A stretch of DNA of 64,000 nt. Origin: Tribonema minus. Taxonomy: Eukaryota > Sar > Xanthophyceae > Tribonematales > Tribonemataceae. The first letter of the stretch is position 1, and each line of letters starts with the position of its first letter. Positions 22,191 to 35,600 of this stretch are shown piece after piece. Below the pieces are notes generated by a model that ran no database searches, was not told the DNA's origin, and was given only the letters and a program-made list of their open reading frames with translations. The translations under genes and the position numbers were made by a program. Location: NCBI GenBank assembly GCA_017506865.1, contig JAFCMP010000124.1:1-64000 (forward strand), given 5' to 3'.

Positions 22191-23689
22191 AATTGGACAA
22201 GTCACCCGCCGGGAGTTTTGTGTTTGACATGGCTAATTGCTGAGGTTCTGTGTGACATGTATTTATAAAGGTGCGTGCAGCACGTCATGGGTCCAAAGCT
22301 TGTGGCAGATTGCATAGCACTTCTTGCATAGCGCTTTTTGAGCAACTCAGCCTGCTGTGTATGACGTCACAGACGCCTGCAAAAGTAGCAATGGTTGATG
22401 ACGTGGCATGCCTTCAGGGCAGCGCTCAACGAGTGCATTACCGCACTACTGAAGGAGCTATGACCATGCATGCTGGCACCTAGGTGTAAATCTGTTGGGC
22501 GCGCAAACCTGCGTTGCCTCAAGTTGGTGATTGGGTGACCTGAAGGCATGTCAACTGAAGGTTTTCCTTGCCCCGGCCTGCGGCTGACGGTGCATCAATG
22601 AGCGTATGGCGGTTCAACTCCACAACGCTCGATGCAACTGGACCCGTGTGTGAACTTGCAAGTATCTGATCTGGCACAAGGAACATTGCTTACACGCTAG
22701 CCCTTGATGAACCAGTTGTGCCATGCGCGCGGCCAGCATGTGCATCTCAAGTACTGTGACTGTCCCAACTGGAACGCAACTGTTGCTGCGTTTTCTGCAA
22801 GACGAGCAAAACTCTCTCGTATAGCCCACACAACAGTAAAGGTCACAAGACGGCTTGGGAGCACCACAGTCACTGTGCACTGCAAAGTTATGCGCTCTAG
22901 CTTGAGGCGTATTGAAACCTGGTCGACTGCAGTCAAAATCGTTTGATTGTCACCTAGAGCTCTACGATCTTTTGATTCGTTTTACTTACTGTGAAGTGCT
23001 GCATTTGGCAAGATCAAACAAGCATACACAGGAGAGAACGACGTGCAAGAAACGGCAAGCAATCGTGTTACTAATGAATTTGATCAATTGACCACAAGGG
23101 AAGACTGGCGTGGACTCGCATGCTTGCTGTCGAAACAGCTGATGCTGGGACTCATGGAGAGGGCACGTAACATATATCACACTGACTCCTGTGGCTGCAG
23201 GCACTGAACGAGCGCCTGGCGTAGTGTGTGCCAGACTGCGAGCGCAAGCAGGGAAAACCCTGGCTTAATGCAAGTTAAGATGATAAGATAAGCTAACAAC
23301 CAAAACGAGGTTGAAGGAGCTCTGACAGTTCGGGTCCCTGCGTATGTACCACTTTGTAAGATACTTCCACTTGTGACTGAAATGGCGGCGGCAAACCACG
23401 AAAAGCCTGCAGTGTCGTTACACTGCAGCTGCCGATGGCAACAGGGCATCGTACAGCTGACGCCGTAGCGATGTACTACATCCTGAATGTCCATAGGACC
23501 GGCTGCGGGGGCTTGGGCACAGGCTATCCTGCACCTCTTGCTTCCACTGTGATTGGTGCGTCAAATGTTTGCACACATCGGGCACTGGTTCAAGAATGAC
23601 TGTAGAATCCAAACCAGCATGTCGGAGGTAACAACATGAGGGAGATACCTAGGTAGGGGCATGTAGACATCAGTCGGTGGGTTGAAGGG
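22191..23689. other. Spacer between retrotransposon and xylanase gene
   Basis: The 1.5 kb downstream of the LINE and downstream of the xylanase stop codon. Short overlapping open frames exist on both strands at 22697-22946, but neither has family resemblance or splice context. I see no supported gene. Confidence 0.45.
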
Positions 23690-26600
23690 CTAAAGCAGGT
23701 CGCGCACTTTCCTGCGCCTGCCGTTGCCATCGTCATCACACTTCCAGTTGTCCGCCACTGCTGTCATCTCGCCCATGCCCAGCGGTACCTTGAAGTGGCC
23801 GACGCAGTCACCAACTTCAACAGTGTAACTGCCCGGAAATGCGTCGAAGTACACTTTGGAATCGTCAAAGTAGACGTCATGTCGGGTGCTGTTCCACTCG
23901 CTGTGGAGCAGGCCATCATCGGCAAAAATGCGCTGCCCGGGCTCTAGGAAGTTGAAGTTTTCGTCCACCATCTCCTGGTCAGGGCGCCACTGGCCATCAT
24001 GCCTGGCCCACCTGCGGAAAGATTTGATGGCCGCAGCGGGGCGGGGGGCATGATCAGCATGCTGATTTGAGCATGAGGCATGCTAAAATTTGATTAGCTG
24101 TGTTGCGCAGCGCCAAGACCGCTCGATGCAAATGATTTGGAGGTAGTGGACTCACCCAAGTCCACAGAGGCATTGACCAGCTATGCAGAGTTGCAACTAC
24201 TGTATCATTTGCCACAGGTAGCAGACCGGCATGCTCAAGTACCACAGTGAGTAGAATTGCTACAAAGGCTCCATTCGCATGTGCGTGCGTCTGCACGACC
24301 TTGAGTGCAAGATAAATGGCTTGCTCATCAGATGTTGCAAGCAGCATTTCCCCTTCTGCGGGGAAAAAGACGCGTTTGGATCACTTACCTCGTATTTGTG
24401 GACTTTGTGGACTTTGCACACACAACGTGCATACGTGCATCACCAACGAGATGTCAAGATAGAGTCAAATGTGGCGTAAGGTTCACTGGCATGTGAGTGT
24501 ATCCAAGGTATGTGCGTATGGGGCTTGACTCACCCCCATACAAGCATGCCGCCAACTCCCGCGCTGGCATATGCTGCCCTGTAGAAAGACTCGTAGGCAT
24601 CGCCACGCCAATGGAGATCGGTGTCCTGTATCAGCACGTGCAGTAGTTGGGGGTTGTAGTTCAGCAATCACAATAAACCTACTGTGAAGTCACACAAGTG
24701 CATGCAAGTGCCCAAGTGCAGATTTTGCAGGAAAGGCAATCTAAAATCATGATTGCGAAAGCAGCATTAATGTGTGAAGTACCGCAAACACATTAGGGCT
24801 GTTCTGCGCTGGCGCATTTTGCGTGAATATGGTTGAAACACACATGAATACTGTGGCATATTGCAGATGAATTCACAGCGCCCTTTAAAAGGCCGTGAGG
24901 AACAATTAAGTGGATGAATCGGAAACCAGACAATCAGATCGCGCGTAGCTTGTGATGAGGGTGGCTGGCCATGCGTCACTCAGCACGCCGAGGCATTGCG
25001 AGAGTGGCTGTGCTGCGCCATGACTACTAGATGTTGAGCTTAAGGTTAGCTGCCTGCGCCACAAGCGGTTTGCTGAAGGGCTGTACCTGCGCTGGTCGCT
25101 AGCGCTGCGAGTGACATTGCGTTGGCCACGTACTTGAAAACTAGGGCGCTGTACAGAATGCGGTTCAGAGTTCACGCCCAGATTCACGGCACACACTGGC
25201 TATGCAGAACGGGTCTTGCTTGTAGTACTTCAAACATTAGGCTACACCACGTACCTACATCCATGTATGGAAAAAGTACATACCCTGACTTGCCCCTGTT
25301 CTTTATTACAAATTATAAATTCATGCGTGACCCTGTATACCTAGGTACATGTCTTCTGGAGCACAGTTGTTCCACGCACCTGGGAGTCCATCTCTGTCAC
25401 CCAGATCTTTCTTTCCATTTGCAGAAGGCCCTCTTGAGGCAAAGGGCACTCACTAGTCCTGTCGTTGGCAACAGCAACTGCATGATCAAATCGCGCCATC
25501 AAGTCGAATCCGCAGACCTGAAAGTCAAAATAGAGCGTCGTTCGAAATGTAAGCCGCAATGCACAGTGACGGTATGATGCCTTTGAGGTCAATCAACCAA
25601 TAGGCGATGTTTTCCGTGTCTGAGAACGCCTTTGACATTATATTGAATAGAAATCAGAGCATGGGGCAATACTTCTCTAACTACCGTAGATCACGGAGTA
25701 TAAACCCCCCCCGTTTTAGCACGTTGCGAGGCCCGTGTTCGGAAGACGGGGGGTCTTATACGGGGGGGGGGGGGGTCTTATACAACGTACCCCCTGTCTT
25801 GCACGCGCGTGGGTAGCTGCGGTCGCATATATCGCATGATGAATACTTCCGCTGCTGCAGGCAGCAGGCCCACAAATGCACGTTCTGCAGCTCCTACCCT
25901 AGCACGCCTGGTTCAAACACGCCCTTAGCACTACAAAGTCACGGCTGCAGAGGCATTGCGCAGTAACACAGCTCGCACCACTTGCTTTCGCGCTGCACCA
26001 CAACTTGTCCCCGCTCGCGCTGAATTATGCCGAAACGACTTGAAGGTTGCGTAACTGCCATGTTCGTTGTCTACGACCCGTCTTATACAACACGTGCTTA
26101 CCCCCGGTCTTATACAGCATACCCCCGGTCTTGCGTACACACAGACATCTCCCTAGGGAGACGGGGGGTCTTATAGTACAGTGTACGATGGGGGGGTCTT
26201 ATACAAGAGGGGGGTTTTATACTCCGTGATCGACGGTAAATGCATGCACCCTTTAGCCTGCATCCACCAAACACAGTGTAAGCATGTATCACCTCTTTGC
26301 CACCGGCCACGTGTGATTGCAGCCCAATGCCTTTAGCTTCCGGGAACCCCTTGGCCTGCTTGATGATGGAGCTCAGTGTGATATCTGGCCCGCAGTAGAC
26401 CAGCATGCAATAGTCGTTGAGGAACAGTGTCTTGCCCGGTACGAGGTAGGCCATCTGGCAAAATAAGAAAGAAGGAGCCACAGGGTCAGGGATAGGCTTT
26501 CAGAGAGTGTGCGCGTGGTACGAGGGGTACGCAAAGGGTTGGTCGTCAGTAATTTTGCCAGACAAGAGGTAGGCCCCCCTACAAGCCGAGTTTGACAAGG

Positions 26601-29600
26601 CTGCATTAACGCATGCGTGCAATCATGAGAATTTTGCCATAATGATCGTTGTAGATCGTTAGAAGCATGGTACAGTGACATTTCCACAGTGTTGGTGCCC
26701 GTATAGCTACCAGAGATGCCCCGTACTGCCATCATCGCACCAGTCGCGCGTAACGCGAGAAAATTTTTAACCGGTACCGGTACCAGTACTCAATAACTGG
26801 TACCAGCAGCTACCCGTACCAGTTTAACTGGTGCGCTGTGACGACCGGTACCAGTATACTGGTGAAACCGGTAAAATCTGGTCTGACCGGTTTTCACCTG
26901 TGATACCAGTTTTTTACTAGACTAAGTGATGCCAGGGTTTTCTCATATGCATCACATACGTAGTATACCGTGCGATCAGTACATACAACTACAAAGGCTT
27001 CGTTCGAGGATTCTAGGTTATGCAGCCGAATGGACCCAAGTGCATAGTGCGCAGCTCAAGGCGTTACCCACAGCATACTTGCGCAGTATCTGCTCCTGTG
27101 AGTGACACTCAAAGTGCACCCGTCACGATGCAAAGGCAGTCAGCAACATGTGTGCAGCATGCAGCCAGCAAAAGGATGGGCAGCATGCTCATATATCATT
27201 CTGCCTGCTGCCACCTGTTTCGACTTTCGCTCTGCAATTGGCACCCTTGCACTTGTGGATCAGCAAACAACCTCTGTCATATGTATTTATACCAGGTTTT
27301 CATGTTTAGCAGCTGAAGCTTGAGCCTTTCGTTGGCTGCGACAGCACAGCGCATCAGAAGCGGAAACAATCCGATCCGGAGTTGCGTTCCTCTGAATGAA
27401 TGCACCACGTCCCACGTCGGTTGTGGATGCTTATGCTTTACATCCAACCTGCTATCTCAGCCTGCAGAAGCTGCTTGTGCAGTCAGCAACATCAAACAGT
27501 CGCGCCTCCATCAATCGGAGACATTGCTACCTGTGTTTGTTTCTTGCCACATGGACCGCTTGCATGCCATGACTAGCCGAACTCATATGTCAAGAGCAGC
27601 ATCAGTAGGTCGACTCACGACCATATCTGCCAGTATACACCGTCCATACACCTGTCGTGTGTCCTGTACACATGTGCCTCCCCGACTAACTTCAAGGCAC
27701 GAAGAGAATAAACTCGCTGAAACGGTCTACTTGCATTTTAACTGGTGGCGCCGGTCATCAGCTACGGCATCGGTACGTGTTTACGGGTTGCCTCACGCGG
27801 CCAGTCACCCGTACCAGTTAGCGAGCGGCAACCGGTTACCGGTTACAACTGGTACAAAGACTGGTACGGGTACCGGTGCTACCAGTTAACGGGGCATCTC
27901 TGATAGCTACCATTCAACTCGCCTTCTGACACAGGGAAGCAAGGTCGCCACTGTTGCTGGCTGCCCAATCCCTCACACGGCACAGACTCGTACAAAAATA
28001 AAAGCCCATGGTCCACTTCAGCGTTGATGCATCAGCGGTGGCACTTGCGATTTGGAAATGGTCATGAAGGTGCGTAGTGAGGTAACAGCGTCAACAACCA
28101 TGCTGCAACAGGAAAAATTCCTGTTGTTTGGGATGAATGCAACCTGAGGTGCACAGCTGCCGTCATTGCAATGCCATGATGCATGTATGCAGACCATGTG
28201 TGTATCCGACAATAACAGAATAACAGTACTCAAAGAAAAGACAAAGTTGCCGGTTATGTTTGGTGGTCGCAGCTTACCATTTTGTAGGCCCACGTCTGAA
28301 CGTCCACGTTCGGCGCCACCCCCAGTTCTGGGGGACAGGCGGGCCCGTAGTCACAAATACAAGCTGGCACATCTGCGTTGCACGCCAGTGCGTCTGGTGC
28401 AGAGGAGTAAGGCGTAACATGCGCTGGGCTTAGCATTGGTAACAGACTGGCAGCATACGCAATACGCAATGGCAGGAAGAGAGTGCGGTTGGCTCGCACT
28501 TGTGTCAGAGTTTTGACGAAATTGTGAGCTGGGTCAGGTGATGTAGGGTAGGCGCATGTGATTGCAATCAGATACGCAATACGCAATGGCAGGAAGAGAG
28601 TGCGGTTGGCTCGCACTTGTGTCAGAGTTTTGACGAAATTATGAGCTGGGTCAGGTGATGTAGGGTAGGCGCATGTGATTGCAATCAGATTGCAGGCATG
28701 TACCAGTGCCAAGAGTAGCGCACAAGCTTTACATCAACAATTGGTGTGCGCACAGCTGTAACGTCAGCAACAAAGATACTGGAGTGAGTGAAGTTCAGAA
28801 TAAGCGTTAGGGTAAAACCTACCCTTTTCAAGTCGGCCACCCGACACTTGCATTCGAAATGACTGGGTTAGTACAAGTGAGAGCAGTGTTTGTGCTGCTT
28901 GAGCCGGCGTCAGTGCTGTAGTGTGTCACAGGTTAACGAAGTTTGGCTCCTTCATTTATTGCTGTTTGTTTTGTTGATGATTTGCGGCACATCGTTGTGA
29001 GTGCAATCACGAGCCTACACTCAGGGTTACGGATAGATCAAAGGAACTTAGAGACTCAATACTGTACTGGCGCATTCGCACAAGAGGCGGGCTTGAACTT
29101 GGTGCGAAACATACTGTGCCTTTATTTCAAAGCGTAACTACCTCATGTATGGGCGTGACCGCCTCTGCTGATCGAATAGCAAGGGTAAGTCAGCATCCCT
29201 GTGTCAAAACTGCCATAGGCGCGCACCACAGCACTGGATATGGGGTAACCTCAACACTTCCCCTTACCTCAACCCCAAAGCGATACCAGATCACTGCAGT
29301 TTGTTTGCAAGAGTGTATCACATACATGCTCCTTCTTCTACATGCGAGTTCGCAAGGCATGTAAATTACTGTGTGCACTTGTGCACAACGATATGATCAC
29401 TTACCCTTGAAGAAGGAGCCATGCAGCATCTCGTTGTCGACGTCATCGTTTACAGTCTGCACCAAGCACAAATGCGCAATGAGATCGTGATGAGGCAGGA
29501 TGGAAGATGCATTAGCTGGCACAGGTAGGCTGTACGTGCATGGAGTGCAGCGTGAAAAGTGCAGATGATTCATGAATAGTATGGGGTAACTGCCTACCCC

Positions 29601-32600
29601 TACCCTTCTGTATGCATCCATTTTGAGGATTAAGCAGCAGCCGTGACCAGAGTCTCATTCAACTGCTCGAAGTGGCTGTGCTGAGCAGCGGGTCACGTTA
29701 AGCTGCATTTGCTTTGATGCGGCCAGAAGACTCAGACATAGCATTCAAGCATGTACAAGTGCAACAATTCACTTTGGATTACACAGATAAAGTACAAATC
29801 AAGAGATCGTAGAGCGCTAGGTGACAAGGTGTGGTTAGCCGCAAGTGCCTGCCACCAGTAATCATGGTCACGGCTGCTGCAGTCAAACAGTGCCATCATA
29901 TCCAACGTGGTCAAAAGACTTCCGTGTGCAAGCTTTTTAGCGTTCGAGTCATGGGCGATCAGTATGGTAAGGTCTCAAGCTAGCCCATATACTTCATGTT
30001 TTGTCAACCCTCACTCTAACCATGCTGAAGGTCCGTGGGCTGAACCCTTGCGTTATCCCTTCAGCTAGGGGTCTCACCCCTAACCCTAATGACAGCGCAC
30101 ATCTCAGCTCATTTTGAGGCTGAGTCCTGTTCAGCACTGATGTTGTTCATGTTTTGCCTACTGGTCGTCGATGATCACTTCTAGCAACACATGCACTAGG
30201 CGCGAGTCTTGTATCTGCTTGGGTCCCTTCTTGTCCATCTCTGGCATGGTAATGAGCTATACGCTCTCACTAACCTAACCCGACAGGCCTTGCCAACAGT
30301 GCAACACAAGTTAGGGTAGGCTGCGTCTTAACCTCACCGCTCAGCCCGACCGTATTATGTCGCCACAACGCATCGTTCGATCTTTGAACAAACACTCAAC
30401 ACTTAAGTACATTCCCATCATCATGTACCTGCAAAAGTAACTCTCACCCTAACCCTAACCCTAATCACTCACCACATCCCCGTACTTGTTGGTGTACCTC
30501 TTGATGCGATGGTACATGGCCCACTGCAGCGAACCAGATGAGCCATCACGTGGCAAGTTCTGCGGCAGACATGGTGCATGAAAGAAGCTATAATGAATAA
30601 ACGCGTTAAGGCTGTAGATTTGAAGCTGAAGATTTGACCGCCACGAAATCATGCCCGCAGCAGCACACCCAATCTGCCGCAACACACTTAATCATGCAGT
30701 CACTAAAGTTATATACTGCGCATGCACATGAGCTCCGCAACTAGTCAACCTCATGCCCGCTGGGCATGGCATTTCTGAAAACTTCATGGGTGGCCTCAGC
30801 TTTAACCCTAAGTAGTCAACCCTCGTCCTGCGCCGGGCAGTGGCCGAGAGAATACCGGATGAAGGTCGGTACAGTTGTTCGTCGGCAGCGCTTGTTGTTG
30901 AAGTTGAACTTGCCTGTACCCAGTCCTGAACTTGCAACGGCACCTCCCAGAACACGGTGTGCCCACGGAGCTTCAGGTCCAGCTTGTCAACAGCAGCCAG
31001 TACCAGTTCGTCTGTGTGGGTGTACACGCCAAGCTCCGGCTCTGACTCCTTCCACTTCATGGACTGCTCTGCGGCTGCAGTGGCAAAGTTGGGCGAGCAG
31101 CAGAATCATGTTCATTTTGAGCGCTGCTGCCAGTTCCTTTGCAGACATGTGATGGCATATTCAACCATGAATACATGGTGGACACGTCTGAAACCCAGCT
31201 GGTTTAATGTACATCATGTGACAAGCGTACTGTGCACCATCTTCAGCCAACACCTAGCACACGTGGTGCAAGCATGCATCAAGCAAAGCACCTGTCCCTG
31301 TGTGGATGTGGGCAGGCAATGAAGTAAGGTAGAAATTGCGATTGCACTGTCACAGATGGCTATCAGGGCCCAACAGCCTGAGCTTGAGCAGATGTAAACT
31401 GTACCCTCAGGGCCACCAGCCTGGCTGCAAACCATACAATTGACAATGTACACGTAAACATTTTAAATCTAATCAGTATGACGACACACGGGAAATTCAG
31501 ATGGTCCCATTCAGGTGTACCAAAGGCTCATGAAACCTATATCTGAGTGCCAGGAGGCCCAATGCAGGGGCTGACGCTAACCCTACCCCTACCCCTAACC
31601 CTGATGCTGACCCTCATCTTAACCCGGTGACCCAACATTGAGTGCTTCAACATTTAAGCACATTCTAAATCGTGACATTGACGACACACACCTACACACT
31701 TATATATCTTTGGAAACATCTGGCGACAGACACATGGGGGAACTTACAAATGGTCCATTTCAAGTGCAGTGTCTAATGAAACCTGCATTTAGATGCCAGG
31801 AGCCCCAAAACAGAAACAGGGGCTAACCCTAACCCTGACTCTAACCCTGATGCTAACCCTGATCTCAACTCGGCGTGAAGTGCTTCAACACTCAAGCACA
31901 CACAAAAACGTGACCTTGTAATCCAGGGTGGTCCACGCTGCTTAGGGTTAGGATTAGGGTACCAGCGCCACGACGCGCTGCACTCGCGTTGTGAGCAAGA
32001 TCAATCTCTTCAAACACACCAAATGCACGATGTAGTTGGAGGATCTTATGTCACACAAAGCAGAAATGCTCTGCAGTAGATAGCAGGCGCTCGAGAGCAC
32101 GCCTTGCGCAAGTAGCGTCACTGATTACGATCCACTTGGCGCGCGTCACTCACTTGCGTAGTTGAAGTGCTTCTTGAAGAACTTGAGGCATTCAGGCTCG
32201 GTGGCACACTTGTCCCACATGGCTCCGCCAAATGGGTACTCATGCTTTTTCATGGTGATGTCAGCTGTGCAGTCAGGACCACCTCCGTAGTCGCCCAACT
32301 GCAACTGCACTGTGCGCTTGCGCACCTCATCTACTCGCCTCTGTGACACAGGCCTGGCAGAAGCATGGCAAGTAACAGCAGTAAATCAGCGTTACTAGTA
32401 GCTAGTAGTAGTTGGGGCTGCAAGTAAGGGGCCTGGCAGAAGCACCACAGTACGAGCATTGAAATAGAGTTGGTGATCAAAGTACAACTGGAGGTGACCT
32501 CATCAGTAGCAGAGGGCTTTTGGTGACACGCACTGCCAGGATGAGCGACATTCACCATGTCATAGCCGAAAATGAACTCCCTGGCAAGTACCTTTGGGCA

Positions 32601-35600
32601 TTTCTGGAAGTTAGTGGCGTGCACTATAATGTGTTTTTTCATAGTGTGCGCCCAGGTACATGTATGCATTGCATATACGACGCCTCGGCGCGCAATGGCC
32701 CCAACCACAAGCTGTCTTCGCCACAGCAAGGGAAGGAAGTTCAAGTTATTGAAGCACTACACGCCTAACCCTGAACTTCACCTTTAAGAAACTCAAACGC
32801 ATGACGGCCAGCTCATCACTGCGGCACCTAGGAGTACTACATTACCTAGTAAATGGTACAGTAAGTTAGTAGCTCAAGTATGACAAACTATGATGGGGTG
32901 CTGGCGATAAACTGCCTAGTGATCAAGCAAAGTGTGTGCACGCATACATACCTGAAGTCTTCCATACCGCAACGGCTCAGTATGACGTCATCGACCCACA
33001 CTTCCGCCCCTAAGGGGATGTCCTGCAACCGCAGCTCAACCGTGTTGGTATCGCCAGCTGTCCAGATGGTGCCTGAGATGAGGTTCCAGTTGTTGCCAAC
33101 GGCTGTGACGGTGACGCCAGCCTGACAGCACGGGCAGGGGGGTTGAACGAGTTGCATAAGGCAAGCACAGCATATATAAATGCATTAGATTTCATGGCCA
33201 GCAACGCGTTACAGGTAACATGTCAAGTGCATCATGGTCGGTGCCACAAGTGGGAGCGCTAGTGTACATAATTACCGTCTATGACATTGTGGTGACCCTG
33301 GCTTTTGCCACTGAGCTGGAAAGCTTGTGCACACTTGGCAGGGTACTACCACTACTAGCTGTCTCCTTCTGAGGTGCCAGCATACTGTATTACCTCAACA
33401 AATCTGCCTCCGAGGTGACCTGCGCGTAATTGTACACCCCACCGCTCACAGTCACTTGTATTCCCTATGCACTCACTGACAGTGTGCTGTGCCATCATGA
33501 TACATTATCTCTGAGTCATGGCTTGGATTGCCCAAGCCACGTGAATGGTGTGCGAGTTTTCGCATGTTACACACCACATAGTAATTATGTGTATGTCAAG
33601 CCGGAACCCTCTACTACTAGTAGTACGTGTAGTATTCCAAGTACTAGCTCAAATATGTACGTGCTGCAGCTATATAGCAACAGTCTCTGCTGGCTCAGAG
33701 TCCACAGGTCCTGGACATAGTAGTACTTCACGTACTACTTCTACAATATGTAGCAATGTGCTCTGTATGAAAGAGCTGCACTTCTGGTGCTACTGGTAGT
33801 AGTACAAGCACTTGAAACTTAGAAAGAGCTCCGTGAGGTGAGATACATCGAGTACTACTACAAGTAGCAGGTACTACTATAGTTACTGCACTGGAGTTGC
33901 TTCAGCCTCAGGCTGGCTGCACGTTGCTTGCTGTTACAGTGGTGTATGCACAAAGGTGAGACGATGCATATTGCTACCTGCGACCGTCACACCATTGTGA
34001 TAGTATTGCAATACCTGCGCGCATGGCATATGTACTACATGCTTTCAAATCAGTAATACACATGTCATGCATCTTTATGCACCTCTAAAACATCCTTAAC
34101 TTCGAAAGCGTATTGCCCTTGAAGGCACATGAGCTATCATCAATTCTAAGACTTGCAGCAAATTGGACGCTGAGAGTGTATATGTGGCGTCTGAATTCGC
34201 GTCTGCGGCAGCCGCAAATCACATCTGATTCGCTTACCCCAGTGTACTCATCGGTGTCCACGCGATGATAGAGCAGCTGTGGGCATTTGGTGGACGCTAT
34301 CTCCGTGGTGCACTCGCTCTCTGGCAGCCAGATGTACAGCTGGAAGGGGATTCATAGAGTATCATAATGTACACGTTGTCAATCGTTGAACGAACAGCTC
34401 ATTGACAATACGCCTCTCACAGCAGGAATAAACAGGAGAATGCAGTGCAGTGCCACAGTGCCAGAGGTTCTTGGTCGCCACAAGCAGGCAGCTCTCAGAC
34501 TCAATCTGGGTGCACTTGCATGCAGTGCTTTTCTGCGACAGCCTGCGCCTGAGCCTGATGATTTGCAAATGAATACAGCGTCTCTGAATCAGAGTCTAAA
34601 GCTCACCATGATGTGGTATGGCACGTACGGCTCCAGCGTGAGTGTTTGCCACAGCATGATTGTGTCCGGACAGATGTCAGTGCTCTCAACAGCCTTGAAG
34701 TAGTACATCCAATCCCCAGTTTTGGGGCATCCGGGACCACCAGGCACCTCCCACCCCTGTATACGCCCACTGGAGGGATCTGCGCATGATGTCTGCCAGC
34801 CAAACGGTTCCTCTTGCTCAAAACCGCCATTCACTAATCTGTCGCTGGTGTAGCCATAGCCATAGGGCGCCTCTTGTTCAGGCTCATCCTGAGAAGAAGA
34901 CAGGGTCGGTTGAATTGGCATCATCACGCCAAAATGATTATGGTCGAGGAGTGATCATACATGATCAGCTGCATCTGATGACTCAGTGATTCGGATTCAC
35001 TGTGAACGTGTTATTCTCAGGATCAGCTGGTCTCAGAGCTAGGTCAGAATTACCAATGTCAGCTGCACCACAGCCACGCGATTCTGGGTTGCAGCCGGCT
35101 ACAAGTGTGGCAACGCTAATCAACTACTGAATACCAGTATACTGAGTCAGTCAACATGTCCATGGTTTCTCAATCATTGCTGATCATGCATCAAATGAAG
35201 AAGTTCAACGTACTTCATGTTCAATCAGATGCGGCATTTCTGCCGACAGCCATTCCATGGGCTGCACTATATCATGCACAGTATCATGAACAAACAATGA
35301 TTGTTCTTTGATATTGAACGAGGTCGTTGAGAGTTACATCCACAGTGACTGTGGCAGCGTCGCGCAGCGTCGCGATCATCAATGATTCAACTCTGACCGA
35401 GCCTTGCAAAATGACGCGACAGCGGCTGCGGCTGGGCAGCTACAGAGTCTAAACCTAGGCGAGTCTACAGATGAACGCGAAATCAGGTCGACGGCATCGA
35501 TCTCTCGCACAGCTTAGCAAGCATGACTCCTGCCTTGTCCTGCCTGTTTGTCAAGTGTTTGAAGATTCGGCTAATCATGAGCAACGTAGTATTACCTGTG

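Noticed and set aside
22697-22946. Overlapping open frames on both strands
   Set aside because: Neither has a recognisable domain or flanking splice signals; length is within chance.
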